Assembly: GCF_001180225.1 (NCBI RefSeq)
Contig: NZ_CVST01000012.1
Span: 93,079-157,078, forward strand
Origin: Candidatus Pelagibacter communis
GTDB lineage: Bacteria; Pseudomonadota; Alphaproteobacteria; Pelagibacterales; Pelagibacteraceae
Length of the DNA stretch: 64,000 nucleotides
Direction of reading: 5' to 3'
Shown: positions 1 through 9,059 of the stretch, one piece after another
How positions within the stretch are numbered: the stretch's first letter is position 1
Layout of the letters: the number at the start of each line of letters is the position of its first letter
The notes under the pieces: generated by a model
Database searches by the model: none
What the model was told of the DNA's origin: nothing
Seen by the model: the letters and a program-made list of their open reading frames with translations, nothing else
Made by a program: the position numbers and the translations under genes

Positions 1-1368
1 TCTAAAACTTTCTCTAAATTTCACTTTTAGATTCAAATTTTTTTGCATTTTATTAGATCTTGGATCTGCAATAATTGATCTTGAACCCAACGATCTAGGA
101 CCAAATTCCATTTTGCCCTGGAACCACCCAATAGCTTTTTCATTACTTAATTCTTTTGCAACTAATTTTAAAAGATCGCTTTCTGAGAATTCCTCGTAAT
201 TAGCACCTAAATTATTTAGTTTTTTCTTAATTTCATCAGAATTATAACTTGGACCCAAGTATGATCCAGACATCATATCTTTCCCATATTCTCGTTTATT
301 ACCAAGTACATCGTACCAATAATAAAGAGGTGCCCCTAAAGATCCTCCTGCATCACCAGCAGCTGGTTGTATCCAAATATTTTTAAAGAATTTTTCCTTA
401 AGAATTTTTCCATTTGCCACACAATTAAGAGCAACACCTCCTGCCAAACAGAGGTTTTCAAATTTATAAATTAAACTTAAATTTTTAACAATTTTAAGTA
501 TTATGTATTCAATCACAGACTGTATAGAAGCTGCAATATCCATATGGAATTGAGTTAATTTGTCTTTTTCTGGTGATCTAATTTTCTGACCGAATAAATC
601 AACAAATTTATTATTAATCATCGTTAAACCCGTTGCATAATTAAAATATTTCATATTTATTCTAAAAGATCCATCTTCTTTTAAATCTAAAAGATTATTT
701 AAAATTTTATCTTTATATTTTGGAGTTCCATAAGGAGCTAGACCCATTACTTTGTATTCTCCACTATTTACTTTAAAACCCAAATAGTATGTGAAAGCAG
801 AATAAAGTAACCCAATTGAGTGAGGGAAATTTATTTCTTTTATTATGTCAATTTTGTTCTTTTGACCTAAAGCGACCGTTGTTGTTGCCCATTCGCCAAC
901 ACCATCAAGTGTTAGAATTACAGCATTTTCAAAGGGGCTCGGGTAAAAGGCACTAGCCGCATGACTTAAGTGATGTTCTGAAAATAACAACTTATCATTT
1001 ATGTTAAATTTTTTATCTATACTCTTTAAATGATCACCAATAAGTTTTTTTTGAAATAATTTTTCTCTTAACCATATAGGCATAGAAGCGCAAAATGATT
1101 TAAATCCCCTAGGCGCAAATGCCAAATGTGTTTCTAAAAGTCTTTCAAACTTTAGAAAAGGTTTTTCGTAAAATATTATTTTGTCTAAATCATTAAGCTG
1201 CAAGCTGTTTTCTTTTAATATAAATTTTATACAATTTACTGGGAAGCTAGAATCATGCTTGACTCTTGTAAATCTCTCCTCTTGCACAGCAGATAAAACT
1301 TTGTCCTTTTTAAATAAAACTGCAGAACTGTCATGGTAAAATGCAGACAATCCCAGCAAATATGACAT
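1..1368 (-). CDS. Carbamoyltransferase, NodU/CmcH family (3' end outside window)
   Basis: This gene runs off the left edge: 456 codons are present, starting at the ATG at 1366-1368, and the C-terminus is missing. The family transfers a carbamoyl group from carbamoyl phosphate to a hydroxyl, here probably on a surface sugar. The N-terminal start MSYLLGLSAFYHDSSA, the paired histidines in HHLSHAASAFY (about residues 127-137) and DGVGEWATT belong to the Kae1/TsaD-like fold. LAGGVALNC (about 310) and GDAGGSLGA follow, then EFGPRSLGSRS (about 420), the hallmark of the C-terminal carbamoyltransferase domain. I checked the frame at several points and found it open throughout. It is last in a minus-strand operon behind DUF5989 and SxtJ-like genes, two bases after the former. 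Full-length relatives have about 550-600 residues. The acceptor sugar cannot be told. Confidence 0.9.
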   Translation of the reverse strand, partial: MSYLLGLSAFYHDSSAVLFKKDKVLSAVQEERFTRVKHDSSFPVNCIKFILKENSLQLNDLDKIIFYEKPFLKFERLLETHLAFAPRGFKSFCASMPIWLREKLFQKKLIGDHLKSIDKKFNINDKLLFSEHHLSHAASAFYPSPFENAVILTLDGVGEWATTTVALGQKNKIDIIKEINFPHSIGLLYSAFTYYLGFKVNSGEYKVMGLAPYGTPKYKDKILNNLLDLKEDGSFRINMKYFNYATGLTMINNKFVDLFGQKIRSPEKDKLTQFHMDIAASIQSVIEYIILKIVKNLSLIYKFENLCLAGGVALNCVANGKILKEKFFKNIWIQPAAGDAGGSLGAPLYYWYDVLGNKREYGKDMMSGSYLGPSYNSDEIKKKLNNLGANYEEFSESDLLKLVAKELSNEKAIGWFQGKMEFGPRSLGSRSIIADPRSNKMQKNLNLKVKFRESFR

Positions 1369-1370
1369 TT

Positions 1371-1520
1371 CTAAAAAATTGTGTAGATGAATGGAGCTAC
1401 AGCAGTGCCCTGTGTTAAAACTATTAAAACACCAAAAATTATTAAAACTAGAAGTATTGGATAAAGCCAGTATTTTTTTCTAGCTTTCAGAAATCTGTAA
1501 AATTCAATAATAAATGACAT
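1371..1520 (-). CDS. Small DUF5989-family membrane protein
   Basis: A 49-residue ORF that begins MSFIIEFYRFLKARKKYW, continues into one hydrophobic helix (YPILLVLIIFGVLIVL) and ends TQGTAVAPFIYTIF. The FLKARKKYW start, the single membrane segment and the GTAVAPFIY tail are what I recall of DUF5989, a very short family found beside SxtJ and carbamoyltransferase genes. Its ATG shares one base with the stop of the SxtJ-like gene (TGATG), and it ends two bases before the carbamoyltransferase start, so the three are probably translated as a unit. Its biochemical role is unknown. I infer that it helps anchor or assemble the carbamoyltransferase at the membrane. The family call rests on motif memory only. 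Confidence 0.75.
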   Translation of the reverse strand: MSFIIEFYRFLKARKKYWLYPILLVLIIFGVLIVLTQGTAVAPFIYTIF

Positions 1521-1900
1521 CAAAACTGATCTTTTAAGTTTGTTTTATCTTTTCTTAATACCCAATATGTGTCTTTATTTCTACTATATTTTAAACTTAA
1601 TAAATCTTTACCAAATAAAATTATTAATATTTTTATTGGAAATATAGTTCCAAAATAAACTATAAACATAACAATTGGAGAAATAATTCTACCTAGTAAA
1701 ATTCCTAATTTTGTCCATAAATTATTAAAAGGTTGAAGAAATTTTGCATTAAAAAAACCAAGTATAAAAAAGATTAAAGATAAAACTAATAATAGTAAAG
1801 TTTTTAGGTCAAATATATTTTCAAAGAAAAGTATTGCTAGTATTAAAAAAAAAATTGAAAAAACATAACCAAAACTTTTATTTGAAGGAGTTTTATTCAT
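1520..1900 (-). CDS. SxtJ-like small membrane protein
   Basis: This 126-residue protein has at least three hydrophobic segments (about residues 10-26, 32-48 and 70-95) and a charged C-terminal tail. Its N-terminal pattern, a GYVF motif followed by an aliphatic helix, and its position between an SGNH protein and DUF5989/carbamoyltransferase genes match the SxtJ family. That family is named from a saxitoxin cluster but is widespread in polysaccharide loci, and its function is unknown. The ATG overlaps the stop of the upstream SGNH gene by one base (TAATG), and its own stop overlaps the next ATG. The C-terminal part (KYSRNKDTYWVLRKDK) is typical of these proteins. The family call is an inference from pattern and context. 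Confidence 0.7.
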   Translation of the reverse strand: MNKTPSNKSFGYVFSIFFLILAILFFENIFDLKTLLLLVLSLIFFILGFFNAKFLQPFNNLWTKLGILLGRIISPIVMFIVYFGTIFPIKILIILFGKDLLSLKYSRNKDTYWVLRKDKTNLKDQF

Positions 1901-3102
1901 TATTTAATAATATTTTTTAGTATTTCTTTAGCTACGACTTCTGCACCTTTTTTATTATAATGACCACCTATATTCAATGGAAAAAAAGTTTTTGGATCAT
2001 CGTATTTATCAAATAGTATTTTTATATCAACAATTTTAATATTTAGATTTTCAATAATTTTAATAACGTCTTTATAGTTTTTGAAAGTCTCTTTATTATT
2101 TTGCAGATAACTATATCTTGCGAATTGAGGCAAATAAACAAAAATTAACTCAATATTATTTTGATCAGTAATTGATTTTATTTTTTTAGAGATATTGCTA
2201 AACAGCTTTAAATCATACTTCATATATTTGTTTCGCGGTTTCCATACTATCTTAATCAGAAGACCTCTAACTCTTGTTAAAGTTAAGAAATTTTTTAAAT
2301 TTTTTTTTTTTAAATTTTTTCTTTTTTTTATTTTTTTTTTATATTGATTTTTTTGTTTTTCTTCTAAAATAAGTTGATCTTCAAGTATTGAATATAAAAA
2401 TTTATCAGTTTGGTTTTGTTTAAGAAATATTTTTTGATTAAACTTATCTAAATTGAGATATTTTATAAGAATAGGATCTTTTTTTGTAAATTCTAGTTGA
2501 GATAGATCATTAGCCTCAGCAAAAAACCATATAACTGTTTCTGGATTTGAAACATTTAAAATTTCTTTTAAAGTTGCAAGTTCTAATAAAGGGCCATTTC
2601 CACCATAAGAAATATTTCCAATATCCAGATCATGTTTTCTCATATTGCCAACAATTGTGTCGGGCTCATTTAAACAGGCACCATGAGCATAAGAATCTCC
2701 AAGGATTATTATATTTGGGTTTTTGTTCCAAACGTTATCTGGATTATTTAATCCATACCTATCACTAATATATTCTGAAAAAAAACCTAGTTCGTTGCAA
2801 TAAATTGTGTTTTGATTTGATATTCCAGATAATGGTAAAATTTTCTTCTTTTTATTTAGATGCCAATATGGTGCAATAGTAACTACTGTTTTGGGATCAG
2901 TTAAAATTTTTTCTTGATAATAATCATACCTTCTTCTTTTATCAAATCCATCAATTTTACTTATAGCTCTGTCGTATTCTATACCTCTGTAGTAATTAAA
3001 ATTTGAAAAAGTTAATATTAATTCTACTATGAAAAAACTTATTATTATTGATGTTGATACTGAGATAATTTTAAAAATTTTTTTTTTATTTTTTATTGAC
3101 AT
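1900..3102 (-). CDS. SGNH/GDSL hydrolase-like membrane-anchored protein
   Basis: A 400-residue protein with an N-terminal membrane anchor (about residues 12-32) and an extracytoplasmic SGNH fold. GDSYAHG (135-141) supplies the nucleophilic serine, GGNG (167-170) resembles block II, AEAND (195-199) sits where block III carries its Asn, and GGHYNKKG near the C-terminus (His about 381) supplies the catalytic histidine. The position three before that histidine is not aspartate, so the usual D-x-x-H dyad is altered. Residues about 245-275 are extremely lysine-rich. Relatives in polysaccharide loci act as O-acetyl esterases or acetyltransferase-associated domains. It is first in the operon with the SxtJ, DUF5989 and carbamoyltransferase genes and overlaps SxtJ by one base. 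The substrate is unknown. Confidence 0.75.
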   Translation of the reverse strand: MSIKNKKKIFKIISVSTSIIISFFIVELILTFSNFNYYRGIEYDRAISKIDGFDKRRRYDYYQEKILTDPKTVVTIAPYWHLNKKKKILPLSGISNQNTIYCNELGFFSEYISDRYGLNNPDNVWNKNPNIIILGDSYAHGACLNEPDTIVGNMRKHDLDIGNISYGGNGPLLELATLKEILNVSNPETVIWFFAEANDLSQLEFTKKDPILIKYLNLDKFNQKIFLKQNQTDKFLYSILEDQLILEEKQKNQYKKKIKKRKNLKKKNLKNFLTLTRVRGLLIKIVWKPRNKYMKYDLKLFSNISKKIKSITDQNNIELIFVYLPQFARYSYLQNNKETFKNYKDVIKIIENLNIKIVDIKILFDKYDDPKTFFPLNIGGHYNKKGAEVVAKEILKNIIK

Positions 3103-3163
3103 TATTAAAACTATCTATTTATACCTCAATTTGATAAATAAATTTATTTAAAATTAATTAAAA

Positions 3164-4321
3164 ATGAAACTATTCAAACTAAATAGCTTTAATAAAGTTA
3201 TTTTATCAACAGTAATACTTTTTTTTATTATAGAATTAATGGGTCAAACTGTTTATTTTTTTGTTAAAAAAAAATCTTTTTATAGTTATCACTTAGACAA
3301 AAATAAAACATTTACTTTTACAGATTTTAGATCGGGACAGAAATTTAAACCAAATATTAATGCACATATGCCTGGTTATCCTGATAATTTGTCAACAAAT
3401 CAATATGGTTTTATTTCAAATAACAATACTCAACATGATCTTAAAAATTTAACAAAAAAAAATATCTTTTTTGTTGGCGGTTCTACTGTTGAAGGAAGGG
3501 GAGCTTCATCAAATAAAAATACAATACCAGCTAATTTAGAAAGGTGTTTGCAAAAAATAGATGAAGATTTTCAAGTTATTAATGCAGGATTTAGTGGGGA
3601 TACAGCTTTTCAAGAGTTTTTGAGATTATCAACAAGTATAGTGCCAGATTATAAAACTTACGCTGTAATATCTCTTTCAGGAAGAAATGATGCTCACAAT
3701 TCTTATATATTGAACGATACTTGGAGAGAAAACGACAATTTATATTTTAAGAGAATGAATTATAAAATTAATAATCTAAAAGAAGATTGTATTCTTTGTG
3801 CAATAAATCAAAAATTATTGCGAATTTCTTTATTATATTATTCATTCAATTATTTTATTGAAAGATATGTTCAAAATTATCAAAATTATTCGAAACTAGA
3901 TGGCGAAACCAAAATAAAAAATAATTTTTTAATGTCTGATAAAAATATTTCTCTTGCTGCAAAGAACTTTATTGAAAATTTAGTATTAACAAATTTTTTT
4001 TTAGCCAATAAAGGAATCGAGTATTTTTCTTTCATACAACCAGCATTAGATGAAAATTTGAAGCACTTGACTGAATTTGAAAAAAGTAAAAAGAAAATTT
4101 TTGAAATGAAAGTGAATAATCTATATTGGGCTCAAATTTTTGATTTCTATAAAGAGGCACTTAAGCATTCTAAAAACAAAAATTTTATTTATGATATTTC
4201 CGATATATTTAAAGAATACAATGAGACACTTTATTATGATAGTGTACATTATAATGATAGGGGAAATGAAATAATAGCAAAAAAAATATGTTCAATTTTT
4301 AAGCGTAAATATAATTTCTAA
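3164..4321 (+). CDS. SGNH/GDSL hydrolase-like membrane-anchored protein
   Basis: A 385-residue protein diverging from the previous gene across 61 bases. An N-terminal transmembrane helix (about residues 13-33) is followed by an SGNH domain: GGSTVEG (105-111) with the catalytic serine, AGFSGDT as block II, SGRNDAH as block III with the oxyanion Asn, and DSVHYNDRG near the end (Asp about 359, His about 362). All four catalytic positions look intact, unlike the neighbouring SGNH gene at 1900-3102. This fits an esterase or acyltransferase acting on an exported glycan. Its stop overlaps the convergent O-antigen ligase-like gene by four bases. It stands alone on its strand here, so it probably has its own promoter in the AT-rich gap. 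The substrate is not predictable. Confidence 0.75.
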   Translation: MKLFKLNSFNKVILSTVILFFIIELMGQTVYFFVKKKSFYSYHLDKNKTFTFTDFRSGQKFKPNINAHMPGYPDNLSTNQYGFISNNNTQHDLKNLTKKNIFFVGGSTVEGRGASSNKNTIPANLERCLQKIDEDFQVINAGFSGDTAFQEFLRLSTSIVPDYKTYAVISLSGRNDAHNSYILNDTWRENDNLYFKRMNYKINNLKEDCILCAINQKLLRISLLYYSFNYFIERYVQNYQNYSKLDGETKIKNNFLMSDKNISLAAKNFIENLVLTNFFLANKGIEYFSFIQPALDENLKHLTEFEKSKKKIFEMKVNNLYWAQIFDFYKEALKHSKNKNFIYDISDIFKEYNETLYYDSVHYNDRGNEIIAKKICSIFKRKYNF

Positions 4322-5586
4322 ATTTTTTCTAAATTTTTTTTAGCAGCAAAAGTAAGTCCAATTATAAACCAAAAGAAAGCGGAGTTATAATTATTAAAAA
4401 AACTTCCTGAGGGTAAAAAAGGGAATAATAAAATGAATATAGGTATAATCAAAAGTTTTGTATTAGATTTATAAATTTTAAGATAAAAATTGAATATTAA
4501 AATTAAAAAAGTGATCAGTCCATAAAGCCCAAGTTCTGAGATAATCTCAAAATAAGTATTATGTGGATGAGTGCTACAAAGATTTCTTAAAAAATTTTTC
4601 TTTTGTTTTTCACTAAGTTTTTTAAAAAATTTTTTATCTTTAATATTAAAACTTTCTGATTTGTAGTACTCACAATTATTTCTAAAATTTTTTAATCCTA
4701 CTCCAAAAAAAGGATTATCTAAAAACATATTTCCTGCACTATAAAAATGAGAAACATAACCAAAATTATAAATACTTCTATTTAAATCATTTCTAGTTTC
4801 TTTCCATCTATCTAAAACGTTTGGAAACATAGAATAGAAAAAAATAACTAAAATTGAAAACAATAAAAAAATATAAAATTTTAATTTTTTATTTTCCTGA
4901 AATAAAATTATCATTAAGATTGCAAATGTAAACAAGAGCACACTTGTTCTTTCCAAAGTAAATATGATTGTTGGCAAAATTATCATAATTGATAGCAAAT
5001 ATGAAACGTTAATAAATTTATTTTGTGAAAAATTTTTTATTACAAAAAAACAAATTGATTGTATAAAAAAAAATTTTAAAATCACTCCACCAATTATTGC
5101 CTCTTCATTAAAAATACTAGTTAATCTTCCATTAGATTTACTGTGATACCCAAATAAATTTTCATTAAATAAATATTGATAAATAGTATCAAAACATAGA
5201 AAACAAATTATTATTGATGAAACTATATACAATTTAAAAAAATGTTTTCTTGTGCTGATGAAGAGATACAAAATTATAAAGAATAAAAAATATCTTAAGT
5301 ATGCAAAAGATTTGAATAAACTGATTATTTTCTCACTAAATATGATCTGATTGTTTAGAAAAAAATTAATTATTGACGAAATTATTATTGATAAAAAAAA
5401 ATATAAAAAAATTTTTAAATTTAAGTTCTTAATCCAAATTTTTTTATTAATTATAAGAGTTAAAACTAACAAGGCACTTATTAATACTAAAATATCAGTT
5501 ATAAATGGACCCGTCAAAAGAGATAAGGGGAATATCAAAATAATATAATTAATATATTTTTGGTTTATTTGCTCTATTCTATTCAT
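4318..5586 (-). CDS. O-antigen ligase / Wzy_C-type polymerase membrane protein
   Basis: A 422-residue polytopic membrane protein with roughly ten to twelve hydrophobic segments and one large extracytoplasmic loop before the C-terminal helices. That loop carries VGLKNFRNNC and then CSTHPHNTYFEI (about residues 335-347). The HPHN motif followed by a helix is the signature of the WaaL/Wzy_C family, which ligates polysaccharide to lipid A core or polymerises repeat units. It is the distal gene of the long minus-strand cluster. Its start overlaps the glycosyltransferase stop by eight bases. The convergent SGNH gene overlaps its end by four bases. Ligase and polymerase cannot be told apart by sequence. 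A separate Wzy-like protein at 32199 makes ligase slightly more likely here. Confidence 0.8.
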   Translation of the reverse strand: MNRIEQINQKYINYIILIFPLSLLTGPFITDILVLISALLVLTLIINKKIWIKNLNLKIFLYFFLSIIISSIINFFLNNQIIFSEKIISLFKSFAYLRYFLFFIILYLFISTRKHFFKLYIVSSIIICFLCFDTIYQYLFNENLFGYHSKSNGRLTSIFNEEAIIGGVILKFFFIQSICFFVIKNFSQNKFINVSYLLSIMIILPTIIFTLERTSVLLFTFAILMIILFQENKKLKFYIFLLFSILVIFFYSMFPNVLDRWKETRNDLNRSIYNFGYVSHFYSAGNMFLDNPFFGVGLKNFRNNCEYYKSESFNIKDKKFFKKLSEKQKKNFLRNLCSTHPHNTYFEIISELGLYGLITFLILIFNFYLKIYKSNTKLLIIPIFILLFPFLPSGSFFNNYNSAFFWFIIGLTFAAKKNLEKI

Positions 5587-6763
5587 CTTTCAGTTTTTGT
5601 AAGTCGTTTAATATTTTTTTTGCAATTAATTTACGAGAAAAACTTTTTATAATTTGATTATTTAATTTAAATTTTGGTTTTTTATTAAATTGAATTCTAT
5701 TTATTTTTCTTCTTGGCGTAAAAACATGACCAATATTTAATTTTTGAATGAGTTTAGATGTCTCTCCATTTGGACCAAAAAAAATAATTTTTTTTTTGTA
5801 AAAAATATATTCATAAATTTTTGAAGGAACAACTTTTTTGAATGTTTTAATATTTTTCAAACTAGATAATCCATAATCAACATAATCATAAATCCTCTTA
5901 TCAATTATTGGATTTTCTAACTCAAAAATATAAAAATTTGGTAATTTTTCTTCTCGAATCTTTTTTTTTAGACTATTTATTTCTGACCCTGTGCCAATGA
6001 AGTTAAAAAAAAATTTTGATTTATCAAGCTTTTTACAAAAATTAAATATTTTGTCAAAATCTTGAGAAAGACCTATAGTGCCTAAATAAGTAAAGTTAAT
6101 CTTTGATTTGTTTTTTTTAAAATGTTTAAATATATGATTAAATGTTTTTGTTTTTAATTTCTTTTCTTGATAACCATTAGTTCTTAACAATACCCTCTTT
6201 TTAGGAAAAGATTTTTTTATTTTTAATTTCATATTTTCAGTTACACAAATAATTAAATTTGAGTTTTTAATCACAAAATTTTCCATCTTTTTTAATATTG
6301 AAATTATAAAAAAATTTTTTGTTAATTTTAAATCAACTATAGAATCTACCCAAAGATCTCTTATTTCTATTACTATTTTTGTTTTTTTTATTTTTGAAAG
6401 TAATATTGCAAAAAAAGCAACTGGCATTGGCGGGCTTGAACACAAAATTATATCTGATTTTTTATTTAAACAATAAAAGAAGGAAGAAATTCCAAATGAT
6501 GCATAATCAAAAAAATTCAAAAATGAATTATCCTTTTTTGCAATAAATGACCAAATTCTATGGATAGTTAAATTTTTTTCGATTTTTTTTTGAAAAAATT
6601 TTTTTTTATATCCACTAAAAATTTTTCCATAAGGATAATTTGGAAAACATGTAATTAAGTCAATATTTATTTTTTTTTTCCATATTTCTATGTGTGATGA
6701 TGCTCTCTGCGCAAGTGCATTTTGCTCAGGAGGATAATTATCTGAGATAAATATTAAATTCAT
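5579..6763 (-). CDS. Glycosyltransferase family 4 (WbuB-like)
   Basis: A 394-residue GT-B fold glycosyltransferase. The N-terminal acceptor domain opens with FISDNYPPEQNALAQRAS, the pattern of WbuB-type enzymes, and ITCFPNYPYGK follows. The donor domain includes NFTYLGTIGLSQDFD (about 225-240), a clear GT4 feature, and a C-terminal KIYEYIFYKKKIIFFGP segment where the family usually has an EA/GxP motif. It lies directly downstream of wecC: its ATG shares one base with the wecC stop. The coupling to WecB/WecC suggests that it may transfer a HexNAc or HexNAcA unit (inference). WbuB enzymes in other organisms add N-acetyl-fucosamine-type residues. Donor and linkage are not visible here. Confidence 0.85.
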   Translation of the reverse strand: MNLIFISDNYPPEQNALAQRASSHIEIWKKKINIDLITCFPNYPYGKIFSGYKKKFFQKKIEKNLTIHRIWSFIAKKDNSFLNFFDYASFGISSFFYCLNKKSDIILCSSPPMPVAFFAILLSKIKKTKIVIEIRDLWVDSIVDLKLTKNFFIISILKKMENFVIKNSNLIICVTENMKLKIKKSFPKKRVLLRTNGYQEKKLKTKTFNHIFKHFKKNKSKINFTYLGTIGLSQDFDKIFNFCKKLDKSKFFFNFIGTGSEINSLKKKIREEKLPNFYIFELENPIIDKRIYDYVDYGLSSLKNIKTFKKVVPSKIYEYIFYKKKIIFFGPNGETSKLIQKLNIGHVFTPRRKINRIQFNKKPKFKLNNQIIKSFSRKLIAKKILNDLQKLKDE

Positions 6764-7968
6764 TAAAATTTAATTAAACTTTTATTTAGATTTTTATTTT
6801 TTTCAAAAATTTTGTGATTAACTAATTTAAATGTAGTGATTTTTTTATAATTTATTAAACTAGATTTTTTAATTGCAATTATATTTTTATACTTTTCAAA
6901 TTTTATATCACTTTTCTTTACATATGGATCATAAATAAATAATTTTAAGTTTTTGTTTGCTTTTGAAATAATTTTTAAAATTCTTATTGCAGGACTTTCT
7001 CTTAAATCACCTATATTTTCTTTATAGCTTAATCCTAAAATAAGAATTTTATTTAACTTTTTTTCTTTTACAATTTTAAGGATTTTTTTTGATACCCACA
7101 GTGTTTTAAAACTATTTGATTTTATACTTGTATTAATTGATTTAAAATCATTTTGTTTTCTGTTAATTAAAAAATATGGGTCTATCGGAATACAATGTCC
7201 ACCAACACCAATTCCAGGTTTAAGCAAATTAATTCTTGGATGCATATTTGATAGTTTAATTATTTCATTGACATCTAAATTGTTTTTTTCAGAAAAAATC
7301 GACAATTCATTTACAAAACCCAGTTGAATATTTCTATACGAATTTTCAACTAATTTAACTGTTTCGGCAACTCTATCAGAAGTAAGGTTTAAATTATTAT
7401 TTATTGATGAGATAATTTTTTTTGAGTAATGATTACTTGAATGATTTATGCCTCCAATAATTTTAGCATTATTCTCAATTTCAAACAAAGAGTTTCCAGG
7501 AAAAACTCTTTCAGGACTATAGCTCAAATAATAATTCTCTTTTTTATTATGAAATAAATCAGGTCTTTTTTTGTTGATTATTTTTTTTATTTTTTGAGTA
7601 GTCCCTACCTCACAAGTAGTTTCAATAATAATAAGATTATTTTTTTTCAATATTTTTGCAATGAGATTTATGGTTGATAATAGTGGTTTCAAATTTTGTC
7701 TTGTACCTATTCTATTTGATGGGACTGTAATTATAAAAATATCTGAGGGTTCTAAACAAGATTTTGGAAAAAATTTTTTTTTTATATATTTTTTAAGTAA
7801 AATTTTAACATTTTTTTCATCTATTTTTGTAATACCTTTATTCAAATTAAGTATTAACTTTTTATCTATATCAAAACCATTAACTTCAAAACCTTTCTTA
7901 CAATAACTTAAAGCTGTGGGTAAACCAACATATCCAAGACCTACAACAGTTATTTTTTTATTTTTCAT
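6763..7968 (-). CDS. wecC: UDP-N-acetyl-D-mannosamine dehydrogenase / nucleotide-sugar dehydrogenase
   Basis: A 401-residue enzyme of the UDP-glucose/UDP-mannose dehydrogenase family. It oxidises the C6 alcohol of a UDP-HexNAc to the acid with two NAD+. The Rossmann motif VVGLGYVGLPTA lies at residues 8-19. LSYSPERVFPG appears near 150, and the catalytic cysteine sits in GVGGHCIPIDPYF (about residue 259). The C-terminal domain carries LGLSYKENIGDLRESPA. The paired WecB directly upstream makes UDP-ManNAc to UDP-ManNAcA the likely reaction. A WbpA/TviB-type activity on UDP-GlcNAc is possible too. The ATG lies inside the end of wecB (11-base overlap). The neighbours form a typical O-antigen sugar-nucleotide unit. 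Confidence 0.9.
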   Translation of the reverse strand: MKNKKITVVGLGYVGLPTALSYCKKGFEVNGFDIDKKLILNLNKGITKIDEKNVKILLKKYIKKKFFPKSCLEPSDIFIITVPSNRIGTRQNLKPLLSTINLIAKILKKNNLIIIETTCEVGTTQKIKKIINKKRPDLFHNKKENYYLSYSPERVFPGNSLFEIENNAKIIGGINHSSNHYSKKIISSINNNLNLTSDRVAETVKLVENSYRNIQLGFVNELSIFSEKNNLDVNEIIKLSNMHPRINLLKPGIGVGGHCIPIDPYFLINRKQNDFKSINTSIKSNSFKTLWVSKKILKIVKEKKLNKILILGLSYKENIGDLRESPAIRILKIISKANKNLKLFIYDPYVKKSDIKFEKYKNIIAIKKSSLINYKKITTFKLVNHKIFEKNKNLNKSLIKF

Positions 7969-9059
7969 TTAGGAATTTTAATAAAATATTTGTAATTTTT
8001 TTAGCTGCATTTCCATCACCATAAGGACAAAAAAACTTAATTTTTTTTTTTTTAAGAAAAAATCTGGACCATTTGATTATTTTTTTTTGGTTGCTTCCTA
8101 CCAAATATGCATTTTTACCAATAATCTCAACTCTTTCAGTTTTTTCTCTAAGAACAAGAATAGGTTTTGACAATGCTGAGCTTTCTTCTTGAACTCCACC
8201 AGAGTCACTTAATATCAAATTAGATTTACTTATTAAGTAAAGATTTTCAAAATAATCCAGTGGCTTGGTTAAAAAAATATTTTTAAATTTTTTTAAATTT
8301 TTGTATGCACTTGATTTAATGTTTGGATTTGGATGTACAGGATAAATAATTGCGGTATCTTCTTGATTGAATTTTTTTATTGTATCAAAAATTTTTTCAG
8401 AAGGTTTTCCAAAATTTTCTCTCCTATGAAGTGTAAAATAAATTTTATTTTTATACGATAAAAATTTTTCAAACTTTAAAAATACTTTTTTTTGAAAATT
8501 TTTTTTAAAAATATTTTTTTTTATAATTTGGATTGAATCTATTAATGTATTGCCAGTCAAAAAAATTATTTTTAATTTTCTCCTTTTCAAGATTTCTTAC
8601 ATTTATTGTTGTTGGGCAAAAATTAATTGATGAATGTTTTGCGATAATTTGTCGACATAATTCTTCAGGCCAAGGTGAGTGCTTGTCATGAGTTCTCAAT
8701 CCTGCTTCGATATGACCAACAGGTATTTTCATAAAATCTGCCACTTGAGCTGCTATCATTGCACTCATAGTGTCACCCTGTACCAAGACTATATCTGGCT
8801 TACTAGCTTTATATACCTTTTTAAGTTTAGCTGGCATTTTAGAAAAAATATCAATTAATGATTGATTATTTTTCATCATTTTTAAATCATAATTTATTTT
8901 TATTTTAAAAATATTTAACATTTGTGTAAGCAAATCTTTGTGTTGAGAAGTAATACAAATTTTCACATTAAATTTATTTATTTTCTTTAAAGTTTTAATT
9001 AAAGGATAAAATTTAATTGCTTCTGGTCTTGTTCCAATAATGACTAATATATTTTTCAA
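7958..9059 (-). pseudogene. wecB: UDP-N-acetylglucosamine 2-epimerase (non-hydrolysing), single frameshift
   Basis: Two overlapping frames together make one WecB. The first half (8505-9059, TTG start overlapping the heparinase stop) opens IIGTRPEAIKFYPL and carries VQGDTMSA and GHIEAGLRTHDKHSPWPEE. The second half (7958-8590 frame) continues FLTGNTLIDSIQIIKK, then YPVHPNPN, SDSGGVQEES and REKTERVE. The reading frame breaks at a run of seven A/T at 8559-8565. Removing one base joins NNFLTGNTLID cleanly and gives a 366-residue protein, the normal family length. All family motifs are intact, so this is either a sequencing or assembly error or a very recent or phase-variable mutation. The enzyme interconverts UDP-GlcNAc and UDP-ManNAc, feeding wecC downstream. 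Confidence 0.85.

Noticed and set aside
2290-2345. Long T/A homopolymer tracts as phase-variable elements
   Set aside because: Such tracts are everywhere in this AT-rich sequence and most lie in intact frames. Only the wecB and fcl sites coincide with actual frame breaks.
2547-2768. Plus-strand ORF of 73 residues
   Set aside because: It lies wholly inside the SGNH gene on the other strand, has no recognisable domain, and is best explained as a shadow frame.
7958-9059. Two independent epimerase genes
   Set aside because: The parts are the N- and C-terminal halves of a single WecB and join with a one-base change at 8559-8565.
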